This document shows, piece after piece, positions 23,576 through 33,230 of a stretch of DNA of 64,000 nucleotides. Under the pieces are notes generated by a model. The model was not told the origin of the DNA and ran no database searches. It saw only the letters and a program-made list of their open reading frames with translations. Source of the DNA: Hippopus hippopus (Eukaryota; Mollusca; Bivalvia; Cardiida; Cardiidae); contig OX328113.1 in the NCBI GenBank assembly GCA_946811185.2, positions 21,551,521-21,615,520 of the forward strand, read 5' to 3'. Position numbers and translations under genes: made by a program. Position 1 is the stretch's first letter. Each line of letters begins with the position of its first letter.

Positions 23576-23806
23576 AACCCTTTACTCCATAGATACTCAT
23601 TTTGACGTATCAACAACAGACAGCTTTTGAAAACATTGTGGGAAAAGGAGAAATTGCTCGTAACGAGCAATTTCTCCTTTTTCCACAATGTTTTCCACTC
23701 AATCAGATATTTGTATCCTCAGTTGTCCATATTTTTGATATCATATCTTTATTTGCTGCTGAAATGGAAGAGCCTCAAATTGGCATATCAGGTAAAGGGT
23801 TAAACT
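23576..23806. mobile_element. Family A palindromic MITE with TTAA ends
   Basis: Left TTAACCCTTTACTCC, right GGTAAAGGGTTAAAC. The centre is GGAGAAATTGCTCG/CGAGCAATTTCTCC. This is a clear example of the TTAA-CCCTTT terminus. Confidence 0.85.
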
Positions 23807-24145
23807 ATTGACTCACCCACAACGAAAGGGAGTAAAGCACATGATGGATCTCAAATTACGAGATTTTTAATCTGAAGCACGAGCATAACGTGTAGTCTCA
23901 TGTACTCAATTACCAAGAATGACTGACTGAAGCATTTAACATCATAGAAATTACTTCTATTTATGCTTAGATATTTTGACAAATACCCGTTCTACCTAAT
24001 AACTTGGACCTTTCTGTCCAGTCTTTGTGGTATATCTATACATACTCGGACACATACTCGAACATATACACACAAATACACATGCATACATTCATATACG
24101 ATCAAACTGCGGCGCGGATGTATATGCTGAATCTTTTCATTGTAG

Positions 24146-24214
24146 AAATGTTACACTAGTGCAACTGGAATAGGAACTTCACAGAAGTTTGAACTTGGCT
24201 GCAAGTCGGAGAAG
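24146..24214 (+). CDS. Gene 2 exon 3: Ly6/uPAR-like domain, part 2
   Basis: Phase 0 at both ends, 23 codons (residues 47-69), acceptor cattgtag and donor GTAAGA. It encodes KCYTSATG...ELGCKS, matching the central CYT...GC strand pair of Ly6 domains. The previous exon ends in GE, so the junction gives the family-typical GExCYT pattern. Confidence 0.87.
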
Positions 24215-25434
24215 GTAAGATAATTAATTAGGCGTCTGTAATATGCATGTGTAGTTGGGTAAAATCTTCTCTTGCAAAAAGTACAATTTTCCATGACGAC
24301 TCCATTTTTTTATTTAATATCTCTGCAACAATCGGTACATTTGCTATTTAGCATGAATGACAATTTGAAGACAAAAATAGCGTTCTGAAGATGCCACTGT
24401 TTTTCGCGGACTGCACTTACGACGTAAGCATTACAAATGTGACATATGGACCATTCGGCTAATTACAAGCTACACAACAATATTTTCAAAATTTAGATAG
24501 ACTAATGTTAGACAGCGTTTTTCATTTGTGATATTATGTCCTTTGTATTTTCAGAAATTTGTTCACGTTTCTTCAAACAAATGTATACCATAACTTTTGG
24601 AGTGAAGGGTATTAACGGGAAAGCAGAGCGTATGAATTAAATAAGTAACCGAAGTTTTTTTGAAAGATAGCCCTAATCTATCGGTACCGATCAGTATCTT
24701 CAGAACCGGTTCACATAATTGGAGCCTTTGTTTCTTTTTGTCAATTTATGTTAATTCTCATCAATTCTCAGCCAGCAGCGAATAGAAAAGTTCAAAACAA
24801 TAATTCACGCTTTTAGGATAGCAAAACTCCCTGTTACTTGCAAATTTGATGGAAATGTCAGTCCGAAGTTGGGTCCTTGACGTATTATTTCGGCTTCCAT
24901 CAACCCATGGCACAAATGATTCAGACAACACTGTACACATTCTACACCTTTCCATGGTGTTAAAATCACGCTGAAGGGCTAGAGCATTGCTTGACATTCT
25001 CCTTTTTTAAAAATTCAAAGACGTAAGAAGATATTATTGCTTAGAATGGCAAGCTTACCTGGTTTTTTTTTTCAGTTATTTTTAGTCGAATACTTTCGGA
25101 ACCGTAAGAAGGTCACATTTTCTCGTCAGAGCCATTTGCTCTGAATATGACGTTTCCTATTCGTGTGTATACCCAATGTTGCAACATGTTCACATTTTCA
25201 CAACAGTGTTAAAATTCGACAGCATCCACATATAGCAAAAGAAGTAAATCTCAAGCGTGTCGCATGAAATCCATCAGCCATTGTTTGTTAACGTAACTTT
25301 GTAACCAAAATGAAATGCTCTTCTAAAATTTATATAACTTTTTCATAGCTTATATTGTTTGCTTGTTTCGTGGTTAGAAGAAGGTGAAAAGTGCATTGTT
25401 TCTACGCTATCAGATATACTTATCCTTTTTCTAG
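24215..25434. other. Gene 2 intron 3
   Basis: 1.2-kb intron with no recognised repeat or exon. Confidence 0.45.
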
Positions 25435-25555
25435 GAATGTTTACCTAATGCCGGAATTGGTATTGTTGGTAGATCTATCGTCAGTCCAACCGACTGCCAC
25501 CAGTGTTGCCAAGTGGACAGTTGTAACAGAAATCTTTGTTCTTCAGGAACACCCG
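25435..25555 (+). CDS. Gene 2 exon 4: Ly6/uPAR-like domain, part 3
   Basis: Acceptor cctttttctag, donor GTGAGT at 25556. It enters in phase 0 and leaves in phase 1, giving residues 70-109. It ends with the Ly6 hallmark CC..D.CN (here CCQVDSCN), followed by an additional cysteine (NLC). An extra cysteine also stands three residues before the CC pair (DCHQCC). The domain therefore has 12 cysteines instead of the usual 8-10, which suggests one extra disulfide. No GPI-attachment tail follows, because the protein continues into further domains. Confidence 0.9.
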
Positions 25556-25585
25556 GTGAGTGATAAATCTGTGTTACTTTAATGA

Positions 25586-25856
25586 GGAACCATGTTCTGA
25601 GAAAAAAGGGGCTTAGTGCATCTGCAAAAAAATATCAACACAGGTCAGCCTGCGAAGTCGAAATTTTGTGTCCAAACTTTTTGCTTTTGGTTAATTTTCA
25701 GCAAGTCCAAAATCCATTCTACCTCAGGGTTCAGCTGGTTGTCAGACAAAATGGATTTTAGGTATCTATAATAATTACATGATGACTTGCTTGGTTTCAT
25801 GCATCACAGAGTTGCATTATTGCATTATACCCCCTTTTGCTAGAGCATGACTCTTA
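25586..25856. mobile_element. Family C MITE
   Basis: Left CCATGTTCTGAG...GGGGCTTAGTGCATCTGC, right GCTAGAGCATGACTC. The central palindrome is degenerate. Confidence 0.75.
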
Positions 25857-26029
25857 TACACTTCTGCAGACATTTTTGAAATGGAGCTGTTTCTAACATC
25901 TAACAAAAAATTGTCTTTTATCAATGTTAACTCTTATCCAGCTGAAAAACTAAAATGAAATTTTCAGTTCGATAGTAAAACCAAAATAGTACTATTTCAA
26001 AATAAGGTTTTTGGGAATAATATCTCCTT

Positions 26030-26136
26030 TTGCGTACAGTGTAGATCCAAGATCAGACTACACGTTCTGTGCAGTCTGATCTTGATCTACACTGTCCGCA
26101 AAAGGTCAGTGAGTCGCTCTTAGCAGCCTAAGGGTT
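26030..26136. mobile_element. Family B MITE core and right flank
   Basis: A perfect-looking palindrome around GCACGTTCTGTGC, then CCGCAAAAGGTCAGTGAGTC and CCTAAGGGTTAA, the TTAA right terminus. Confidence 0.85.
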
Positions 26137-26221
26137 AACAAGAAATGTCTTTAAAAAATACAGACGGCGTAAATTTGCCAGCAAACAGGCAAGGACTATT
26201 AACAAACGTGTCTACATTTTT

Positions 26222-26559
26222 AACCAATCACAAATTTCTATTTATTCATTTTTATCAGAACCAAAAAGTAGGTCAAAAGCCAGCACATTCAGCTACGCAA
26301 TAAAACAATCACTTGCGTTTTCCGCACAATTTTGTCTATACCATTCTCAAAATACATTTTGCTGCCCCACTCTGGTTTCTATAGAACTAGTTGTGTATTT
26401 CTAGGTCTACACATAGTCTGTATGACTATACGTGAACGATTTTTACAGGTTACCGACAGGAAAGTTCAAATTGTTTTTCGTCGTAGCTGAATGCGCTGGC
26501 TTTTGACCTACTTCTTGGTACTGATTAAGAATGAATACGATGGTAATTTGCGATTGGTA
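26222..26559. mobile_element. MITE with about 77-bp terminal inverted repeats (family H)
   Basis: The left end ACCAATCACAAATTTCTA and the right end's inverse ACCAATCGCAAATTACCA start long inverted repeats. These stay aligned inwards through 'gtaggtcaaaagccagc' and 'cattcagctacg'. Confidence 0.85.
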
Positions 26560-26974
26560 AAAAGTGTGCACATGTTTATTCGGCTGTCCCTGTTGCCATA
26601 TTTTCACGTACATTTATGACACCACTATTTACATCGCTAATCTATACCACGGTGCCTTGATTCATACCATAGCAAATTAATGTAATAGAGAATTATCCTT
26701 TTCTTGTTCTATTTGGACAATTAGTATTTTCATACGTGTTACCCGATAACACAATATTGCTTTTCAAAAAAATGATAAACAGCGAGGAAAATGAGGCAGT
26801 TGCTCATGAGGTTTCTTTTCATTATTTTATTTCATAAAAGAGTTTCAATGTTCATATTCCAGTGTCTCTTACGCCGTCTGTCTTTTATCAAAAATATTTC
26901 TTGTTCATTATTCTTTATCACTACGTTTATAAATGGTGTTGATGATAAGGACGTAAAGGGGAGGGGGTTCACCT
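26560..26974. other. Gene 2 intron 4, unassigned part
   Basis: AT-rich, with no element recognised. Confidence 0.4.
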
Positions 26975-27172
26975 TTTACCACACAATCTTACTTTTAGGA
27001 AGAAGGCTTTCGAAAACATTGTAGGAAAAGAGAGAAAATACTAGTAACCAGCATTTGCTCCTTTTCCCACAATGTTTTATACCCTACCAAAGACAGAACA
27101 TTTTACTTGTCGTCTGCAAGTGGTTTCAATTTGGCTCAGTCCAAAATTTTGTCGTTTAGTGAAGAGTAAGCA
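26975..27172. mobile_element. Family A palindromic MITE
   Basis: Left CTTTTACCACACAATC, centre at about 27030-27075, right GTTTAGTGAAGAGTAAG. Confidence 0.75.
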
Positions 27173-27751
27173 GTGTAACAATGGTGTATATTCTCATCAG
27201 CATCGTTGTCATCGTGATGAGGATTAGTCTTGGCAATCAAATAATTACTCCTGAAAATACGCGAAGGAATAGATGTTGTGTTGCTTTTACCGTCTTCGAC
27301 ATCGTGTGTTGTGCGGCCATGGCCGATCATGTGTTTTATACAGGGGTGTGATTTGTCCTCCTTTCAAAGGATTTCCTTCTTTTGTCGCTAAAACTGAAAA
27401 ATTCAAAACTGCCAAATTCATAATGATCTGCACAGAAATGATGCATTTACAATCGAATAAAAGGGGGGTCGGGGCATTTTCCTCCCCCTTTTTGTCAGTC
27501 ACACCTATGTCTATGTATTATTGATGTTATTGTTATGACATTTAGCAAATGTTTAGTATACATGGCAATTGTTAGGCATGCACTCCATGAAAATCTTTTT
27601 ACCAGTGTCAATAAAGACCAATTTGTGACGTCTTTTTATATCACCCGTCGTATAACTAAAACTCCTTGAAATTATAACTAACGATGTCGAAGGCGTTTCT
27701 GATTCTGATGTCTTCTGTGCAAGCGGCAGACTGTGTTTATATCCATTACAG
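27173..27751. other. Gene 2 intron 4, last part
   Basis: Short overlapping ORFs on both strands but no domain match. Nothing supported. Confidence 0.4.
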
Positions 27752-27886
27752 TGATCAGTGAAGTTGGTGCATGCGCAGATGATCCGAATTTTGACTGTGC
27801 TGGTGTCAGCTCAGTCTTCAACATTTGCACAGACGTTCACCATGCAAAACTCAAATGTAGAAAGTACTGCGGCCTCTGCAATCTGG
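27752..27886 (+). CDS. Gene 2 exon 5: ShKT domain
   Basis: Symmetric phase 1-1 exon of 45 codons, acceptor ccattacag and donor GTATTA at 27887. It encodes one ShKT domain, with six cysteines at residues 117, 125, 135, 145, 149 and 152. The family signature is C-x7-C-x9-C-x9-C-x3-C-x2-C, including the closing CRKYCGLC. The early CADDP resembles the common start of metazoan ShKT repeats. ShKT domains occur alone in some cnidarian channel blockers. They are also common as accessory modules in secreted peptidases, peroxidases and nematode proteins, so a toxin function is not implied here. The lysine-tyrosine dyad of the channel-blocking peptide is not clearly conserved: there is a KY, but near cysteine 5. 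Confidence 0.9.
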
Positions 27887-28129
27887 GTATTAAGAATTTC
27901 TTAAACTGTCTTCTTGATAATGACATATTTCAACTTTGCAGGAGCAGGTTTGTTTTGTTTTCGTTTTTTTAAAACCAACAGTATCAGGTTGGGGCTGATA
28001 TTTTTGTATTTTTGAAATGGCAGGTTCACACAAGACTTCAACTAGCACGATTAGTTTGCTTATTTGTTATCTTAAGGTATTAGGTTCGATTCTTAGTCGA
28101 GGTATTTGGTCCTTTATAGGCGTGTCACA
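27887..28129. other. Gene 2 intron 5, unassigned start
   Basis: Non-coding. A tRNA B-box-like word (aggttcgattctta) occurs near 28082. Confidence 0.4.
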
Positions 28130-28485
28130 CTTCAATAGACTAGAACAAGTGAAATCCAGTACACACCGAATGAGGCAGCTGTTGCTGTGGTACTGAAATA
28201 ATGTTGGAAGACCATTGAATAACAATAATGGTAATTTGTATCTCTCACCTATCCATGCTTTCTTGGGGTCCCTTTTACTTGGCACAACATTCTTCCTACG
28301 CCATAGGCTGCTTTCCCACATAAACATTGTCGAAATATGATCAACGGTGAGAGAGGAATGAATCCTCGCAATGACTATATCATCAAGTCTTGGAAAGAAA
28401 CTGGCTGAGATGGAGATTCGAACCGATGGCCTCAAAGTCTCAAGTTCTGTATGCTACCGACTACTCATCCGGGCACTCGGTTTCT
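28130..28485 (-). mobile_element. tRNA-derived SINE-like unit, minus strand
   Basis: Read on the minus strand, a tRNA-like head has an A-box-like GATGAGTAGTCGGTAGCA (about 28465) and a B box GGTTCGAATCTC (about 28412). It is followed by the shared SINE body ('ttcattcctctctcaccgtt', 'tatgtgggaaagcagcc' type words). It lies antisense within an intron of gene 2. Confidence 0.7.
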
Positions 28486-28698
28486 TATACAATAACCCTT
28501 TTTATTATATTCTTATCAGTGAATAAGATGGATTTCATTATTAACACCACTAGTGATGATAAATATGGTATCATCACTAGTGACGATATAGTTTTAGAGT
28601 GTTTGCCGGAACTACTTTTTTCCTATGTTGCGCATATTGTACCATTTGTGACAATTAGTAGAATAAAAAAAAAAGGTGAATTAAGAATATAATAATTA

Positions 28699-29771
28699 GG
28701 ATTATCAACTGGTTGTGTGTGATATTGAAAATCTATCACTCGAATGGGGTTTGATGCGGTTAAAAAAATCGTCCTTCGGACTCGTTTTTATACCCCTACA
28801 AACGAAGTTTTTTTTTTTGGGGGGGGGGGTATACTGGAGTCACCTTGTCCGTCTGTCCGTCCGTCACGAAAAGCTTGTCCGAGGCATAACTTCCAAAGTA
28901 TAAAAGCTGGTGACTCTATTCCAACTCTTTTTGGGGTTATTGCCCTTTGTAAATTTTAACTTTGGATTTTTGTCCGGGGCATAACTTCCAAAGTAAAAAA
29001 GCTGGTAACTTCAAACTTCATATACAGGTAGGCCACATTAACGAAAAGTGCAGTGTACAAAAACCATAACTGTATTCCCACTATTTTAAGAGTTATTGCC
29101 CTTTGTAAATTTTAACTTTGGATTTTTATCTGGGGCATAACTTGCAAAGTACAAAAGCTAGAATATTCAAACTTCATATACAATTAGATCACCATGAAGC
29201 AAAGTGCACTGTGCAAGAACCATAACTCTATTCCCACTATTTTAGAGTTATTTCCCTTTGTACATTTTAATTTTGGATTTTCCTCTGGGGCATAACTTCC
29301 CAAGTATAAAAGCTAGTAACTTCAAACTTCATATACAGATAGACCACATGAACGAGAAGTGCAGTGTACAAGAACCATAACTCTATTCCCACTAGTTTTA
29401 GAGTTATTGCCCTTTGTAAATTTTTAACTTGGGATTTTTGTCTAGAGCATAACATCAAGTATAAAAGGTAGTAACTTCAAACTTCGGTTATAGATAGATC
29501 ACATTAAGGGGAAGTGCAGTGGCGCTCGTTGTCTCTAGCATATCTTCAAAAGTGTAAATATGATTGGCTTGAAACTTTTGTTACAGTGTAATGATTTTTC
29601 TCCCAGTTAAGGCACCTTGATGATATTTTTTTCGATAAAATGACACCTGTTCTGTCACAAGGCGCTGTGTGGGGGTATGCGGCACTTTTGTGACAGTTCT
29701 AGTTTCAACAGCATCACACCCCATTCCAGTGACAGAATTTTAATATCACACACAACCAGTAGATTATCCTC
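28699..29771 (+). mobile_element. Composite element: outer TIRs enclosing a tandem-core element
   Basis: The outer inverted repeats of about 60 bp are at 28699 ('ctggttgtgtgtgatattg' ... 'gaatggggtttgatgcgg') and at 29709-29771 (the inverse, with 'tatcacacacaaccagtag'). Inside sits a second element starting TATACCCCTACAAACGAAG (28788). It has a G-run, a CCGTCTGTCCGTCCGTC stretch (28848-28864), and four to five repeats of about 155 bp marked by 'gcataacttccaaagta' (28884, 28977, 29134, 29287, 29445). It closes near TGTGGGGGTATGC (29668). Located in gene 2 intron 5. Confidence 0.8.
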
Positions 29772-29968
29772 TATATCTGAACATTGAAATTTGCCTTTGT
29801 TAATCTTCAGCACAACAGATATGTTAATTTCACCCTTTAAAAATAAGTTAGATCGACATTGTATCGATATCGATCTTTTTATATTTTCTGCTTTACTCTT
29901 ATGACAACTGTTTTTTAAAAAAGGATTATTGGTATTTTTTCATACTGCCTTTCATATTGTCTATGCAG

Positions 29969-30139
29969 TTGACGGCAGTTGGTCAACATGGTCGTCTTGG
30001 AGCAACTGTGACGTCACTTGTGGTTCCGGTCACATGACTCGTACTCGCACTTGCACTGATCCTGCTCCAGCTTACGGCGGCCTTGACTGTGCAGGTGACG
30101 TCACAGCGACCAAGTCTTGTGTGTTGGATCGTTGTCCAG
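29969..30139 (+). CDS. Gene 2 exon 6: TSP1 domain a
   Basis: 57-codon, phase 1-1 exon (residues 155-211), acceptor CATATTGTCTATGCAG, donor GTAAAC. It encodes a full TSP1 repeat: GSWSTWSSWSNC tryptophan ladder, CDVTCGSG, which keeps the CxxTCG O-fucosylation motif, and six cysteines. The WxxW spacing is compatible with C-mannosylation. It is the parent-like copy of the broken exon at 32589, since exon starts and preceding intron bases match. Confidence 0.95.
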
Positions 30140-30329
30140 GTAAACGATGCAATTAATATGTCAGAGTGGTGAACATAACTGACTGTAAACGTTTTGTTTG
30201 ACATTATTTTTACATTTAACTTAATCCACAATATTTTACGGTAGACATACATGTAGCCGCTCATTGATTAGATTTGATGTAATGTATACAATCTGGCTAT
30301 TGATCTAAAGTACACGATATCTTATTGTG

Positions 30330-30550
30330 CAAGTGCCGATTACGAAGAGTTTTATTGAATCTACTAAAAAATCTGAGTCCATATTAACAATCCACTTTTA
30401 TTCTCAAGGTTTTCTTTTCATATTGAGAGTAACGGAATTTTTGATAGGCTTAACCAATTGGTTTAGCCTATCAGAAATTGCGGTACTTTCTTAATATAGA
30501 ATTTAGACTTAAAATGTTCTATGGAATATTAGGTGAATACGGGGCCTGGA
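30330..30550. mobile_element. Family E MITE-like element
   Basis: The central inverted repeat GATAGGCTTAACC...GGTTTAGCCTATC is shared with 15350. The flanks resemble 15266-15451 only loosely. Confidence 0.5.
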
Positions 30551-31320
30551 ATTCTGGTATCACTTATTGTATCTCAGCCAATCGATGAAAACGTCTCAAA
30601 AGTCGAGTAATATCTTTTTTTTTAATGGCTATAAATTAACCTTTCTTATAGATCTGAGTAAAAATACATGCTGTATACAGCACTGGCTCTTTACGGTGTA
30701 ACGTTATGGACCAGTACAAATTGTGAGCGTGTAACCCACATACTTTTGCTATCAAAACTTGAAAATTAGATTTTGTTTGGCTGATAGAAAGGAGGTTTAC
30801 AAAAGATGACCTGTCCTTAAATATACATGTCGAGATGATTTGAATCATTTAAAATTTGTACAATGGGAAATGTACTTAGTCATCAGCGTAGGGAAGTACT
30901 CGTATGTGGCCTAATGTTTGGGTTGCCACCAATTTGGCGTGTGGAGAAGAACGTTTAGTAAAGGCAAAGAATGTTTGTTTAAAAAAAAACTTTGTGTAAT
31001 GCACATGAGCGTGGTCATTGCGAACATGTTATAGGGAAACATTTATAGAAAACCAAATAACTTCCGGTTATCTTTGCTCAGCATGGCGAACATCGTAAAG
31101 ATCAGAACTCAACGGAGTGCACACGACTGTAACTCGTTTGAAACTGTTCAGTAAAAATGTTAATATTAGCGGTGATTGAACGTGTATACTGATAATGAAT
31201 ATGTGAATCGCATCAAATTGTCACGTTGGATAGCCACACTGCCCATACGCCTATGTAAATAATATGGCTGCTCCTGTTATTTTATTATTGCATCATCAAT
31301 ATCGTATTTCCTCTTTTAAG
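30551..31320. other. Gene 2 intron 6
   Basis: AT-rich, with no element recognised. Confidence 0.4.
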
Positions 31321-31491
31321 TTCACGGGGGCTGGTCTTCTTGGTCATCTTGGGGATCCTGCAGTGTGACGTGTGGTGTTGGATTTCAAAGGCGAGACAGG
31401 ACGTGTTCGAATCCATATCCGAGTCCTGACGGAGATCATTGTTACGGGGATTCGAGAGACGACCGGCCGTGTTTTGAGCAAGCATGCTCAG
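31321..31491 (+). CDS. Gene 2 exon 7: TSP1 domain b
   Basis: 57-codon, phase 1-1 exon (residues 212-268), acceptor cctcttttaag, donor GTAAAA. There is no ATG in frame, so it is invisible to ORF calling from start codons. It encodes GGWSSWSSWGSCSVTCGVG, six cysteines and an intact CSVTCG motif, followed by FQRRDRTC. This is the most canonical TSP1 repeat in the window; CSVTCG is the cell-adhesion motif of the thrombospondin family. Confidence 0.95.
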
Positions 31492-32147
31492 GTAAAAGAT
31501 TTTATGGACGTGTCATACTCGTATATCTATTAAATGCCGGTTGATGTAATTGTCTTATTTAGTTTTCGGTCAGTCTATATATATCAAATCTGTAAGATAT
31601 TTTAGCCAGTTGCTGTCTAAGAAGTTTACTGCCGTAAAATCGCCCCAACCAAAAACATGTATCAAGAGGAAGCATGGAAACAAAGGCACTTTTTACTTTA
31701 GAGTTTGTTACACTAAACTTCGCCCTCTGTGACGTAATATATTAGAAAATGTGTCGAACTATAAACCTGCCGAACACGCCCCTCCACTGAGCTATTCGAC
31801 AGTACTTTATACGTATAATAGGCCTAACCTGTAATAGAAAAAGTCGTTTTTGCCTTTTTGTTTGATGTCGTTATTTATCGTCAATCTTATACTTTTAAGA
31901 GGGTAATAGTACTTCTTAAGATTGATCCGTACGTTTAAGGTCGAAACATTGATGGCTGACACTTTTTTTCTCAGCCCCACGGTAAAATGGAAATTTCAAT
32001 ACCGCAGCGACTATATTGCATGAAATGATTGGTCAGTACTGCTGTTAGCAGCTCGCCTTTATTTTAGAAGCCGATGTGTAAGTATCTTATGGTAACGTGA
32101 GTGTGAAGGACTCATTTAAATTAAATTATATAAATTAAATATTCTAG
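31492..32147. other. Gene 2 intron 7
   Basis: AT-rich, with no element recognised. Confidence 0.4.
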
Positions 32148-32318
32148 ATGGAGTATGGTCTGCCTGGTCTGATTGGGGACCTTGTTCTCCTACATGCTCA
32201 GAAGGACTTCAGAAACGTAACCGGACGTGTAACAATCCCACGCCATCAAACTTTGGTCACGTGTGCGTAGGAAACGACGAAGAATATCAACCGTGTGACA
32301 ATAAAAATTGCTCTGACG
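32148..32318 (+). CDS. Gene 2 exon 8: TSP1 domain c
   Basis: 57-codon, phase 1-1 exon (residues 269-325), acceptor aaatattctag, donor GTAACG. It encodes GVWSAWSDWGPC, CSPTCSEG (the glycine after the second cysteine is replaced by serine, so the strict fucosylation motif is lost) and six cysteines. Sequons NRT and NCS are present. Its closest relative is the gene 1 exon at 96, which shares GLQKR and PSNFGHVC with it. The two therefore descend from one ancestral 'last TSP1 before C1q'. Confidence 0.95.
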
Positions 32319-32439
32319 GTAACGCCACTTTTCTTCAATATTTTTTTCCATACGGCAAATTCTTAGATCTGTCCATGTTGAAAGTATTTGCATACGATAT
32401 AACTGAATATGGTTAAAACGCTGCCTTTTTTTTTTATTG

Positions 32440-32530
32440 TTTGATGGGGTAGAAAACATTGTCGAAAAGGGAGAAAATTGGTTGCCAGTATTTCATCCGT
32501 TTTCCACATTATATTCTGGTTTCAAAAGGA
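32440..32530. mobile_element. Family A MITE fragment
   Basis: GGGTAGAAAACATTGTCGAAAAGG ... CCGTTTTCCACATTATATTC, split here to show the two palindromic arms. The outer ends are missing. Confidence 0.6.
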
Positions 32531-32588
32531 TTATCGGTATTTAAAGTATATATATTTTTTTATATTGCCTTTCATATTGTCTATGCAG

Positions 32589-32655
32589 TTGACGGCAGTT
32601 GGTCAAAGTGGTCGTCTTGGAGTAACTGTGACGTCACTCGCGGTTCCACAACAAT
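32589..32655 (+). pseudogene. Truncated TSP1 exon (relic)
   Basis: Preceded by the same intron end as exon 6 (CATATTGTCTATGCAG) and starts GSWSKWSSWSNCDVT. The next cysteine is replaced by arginine (TGT to CGC). Similarity to exon 6 then stops after GGTTCC (about 32655), so the last four cysteines and the expected donor are missing. A family C MITE starts 66 bp further on. Skipping this exon keeps the frame between exons 8 and 9. Using it would break the domain. Retained use as an alternative exon cannot be excluded because the frame stays open to 32797. Confidence 0.85.
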
Positions 32656-32720
32656 GGTTGACCAATATCCCGGTTTTTCCTCAGTCCAGAAGAGAATTGT
32701 TTTCAAACATGTAACCCATG

Positions 32721-32975
32721 CTCTGACGAAAGTGGACTTAATGCATCTCTGTAATGCATTATATCAAGCAAGTCATCACAGTATTATAGATCCATAAAAT
32801 CCATTTTGTATAACAACCTACTGAATCATGAGTCAGACTGGTCTTTTGACATGCAGAAAATTTACCAAAAGCAAAAAGTTTCGACCCAGGTCAGCCTGCG
32901 CGAACTGCGCAGGCTGACATGGGTCGATAGTTTTTGCAGATGCATTAAGCCCCCTTTTCAGGGAGCCTGGCTCAT
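32721..32975. mobile_element. Family C MITE next to the broken TSP1 exon
   Basis: Left CCATGCTCTGACG, centre GTCAGCCTGCGCGAACTGCG paired with CGCAGGCTGACATGG, right AGGGAGCCTGGCTCAT. Confidence 0.85.
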
Positions 32976-33230
32976 ATTATTTCTTTATATCATATATATC
33001 ATTACCGGTTTAGTTGTCTTCTTTGATTCTGGCATCAGCAGCAGTCATAGTAATACTGGTTATGCAACATCATTGTTGTTTGATTTTAATTTTCAGTTTC
33101 ACGGTGGATTCCTTCGTCCATTCCCAGTCCAAGTTTTATTTCATTCACTCACCCGCCCACTCACTCACTCATTTGTTTATTCAGATTATATGAAATGATT
33201 CGAAAGTTTGAAACGTTTCTATCTTTTCAG

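Noticed and set aside
27752..27886. Stand-alone toxin gene based on the ShKT domain
   Set aside because: It is an internal phase 1-1 exon without its own signal peptide or stop and sits between Ly6 and TSP1 exons; ShKT is a widespread accessory module.
28067..28435. 122-codon minus-strand ORF as a gene
   Set aside because: It lies within a minus-strand SINE unit; the same SINE body occurs at 17920, 46332 and 47440 without an intact frame.
32806..33198. 130-codon ORF before the C1q exon as a gene
   Set aside because: It overlaps the family C MITE and intron 8, has no domain, and ends before the C1q acceptor.
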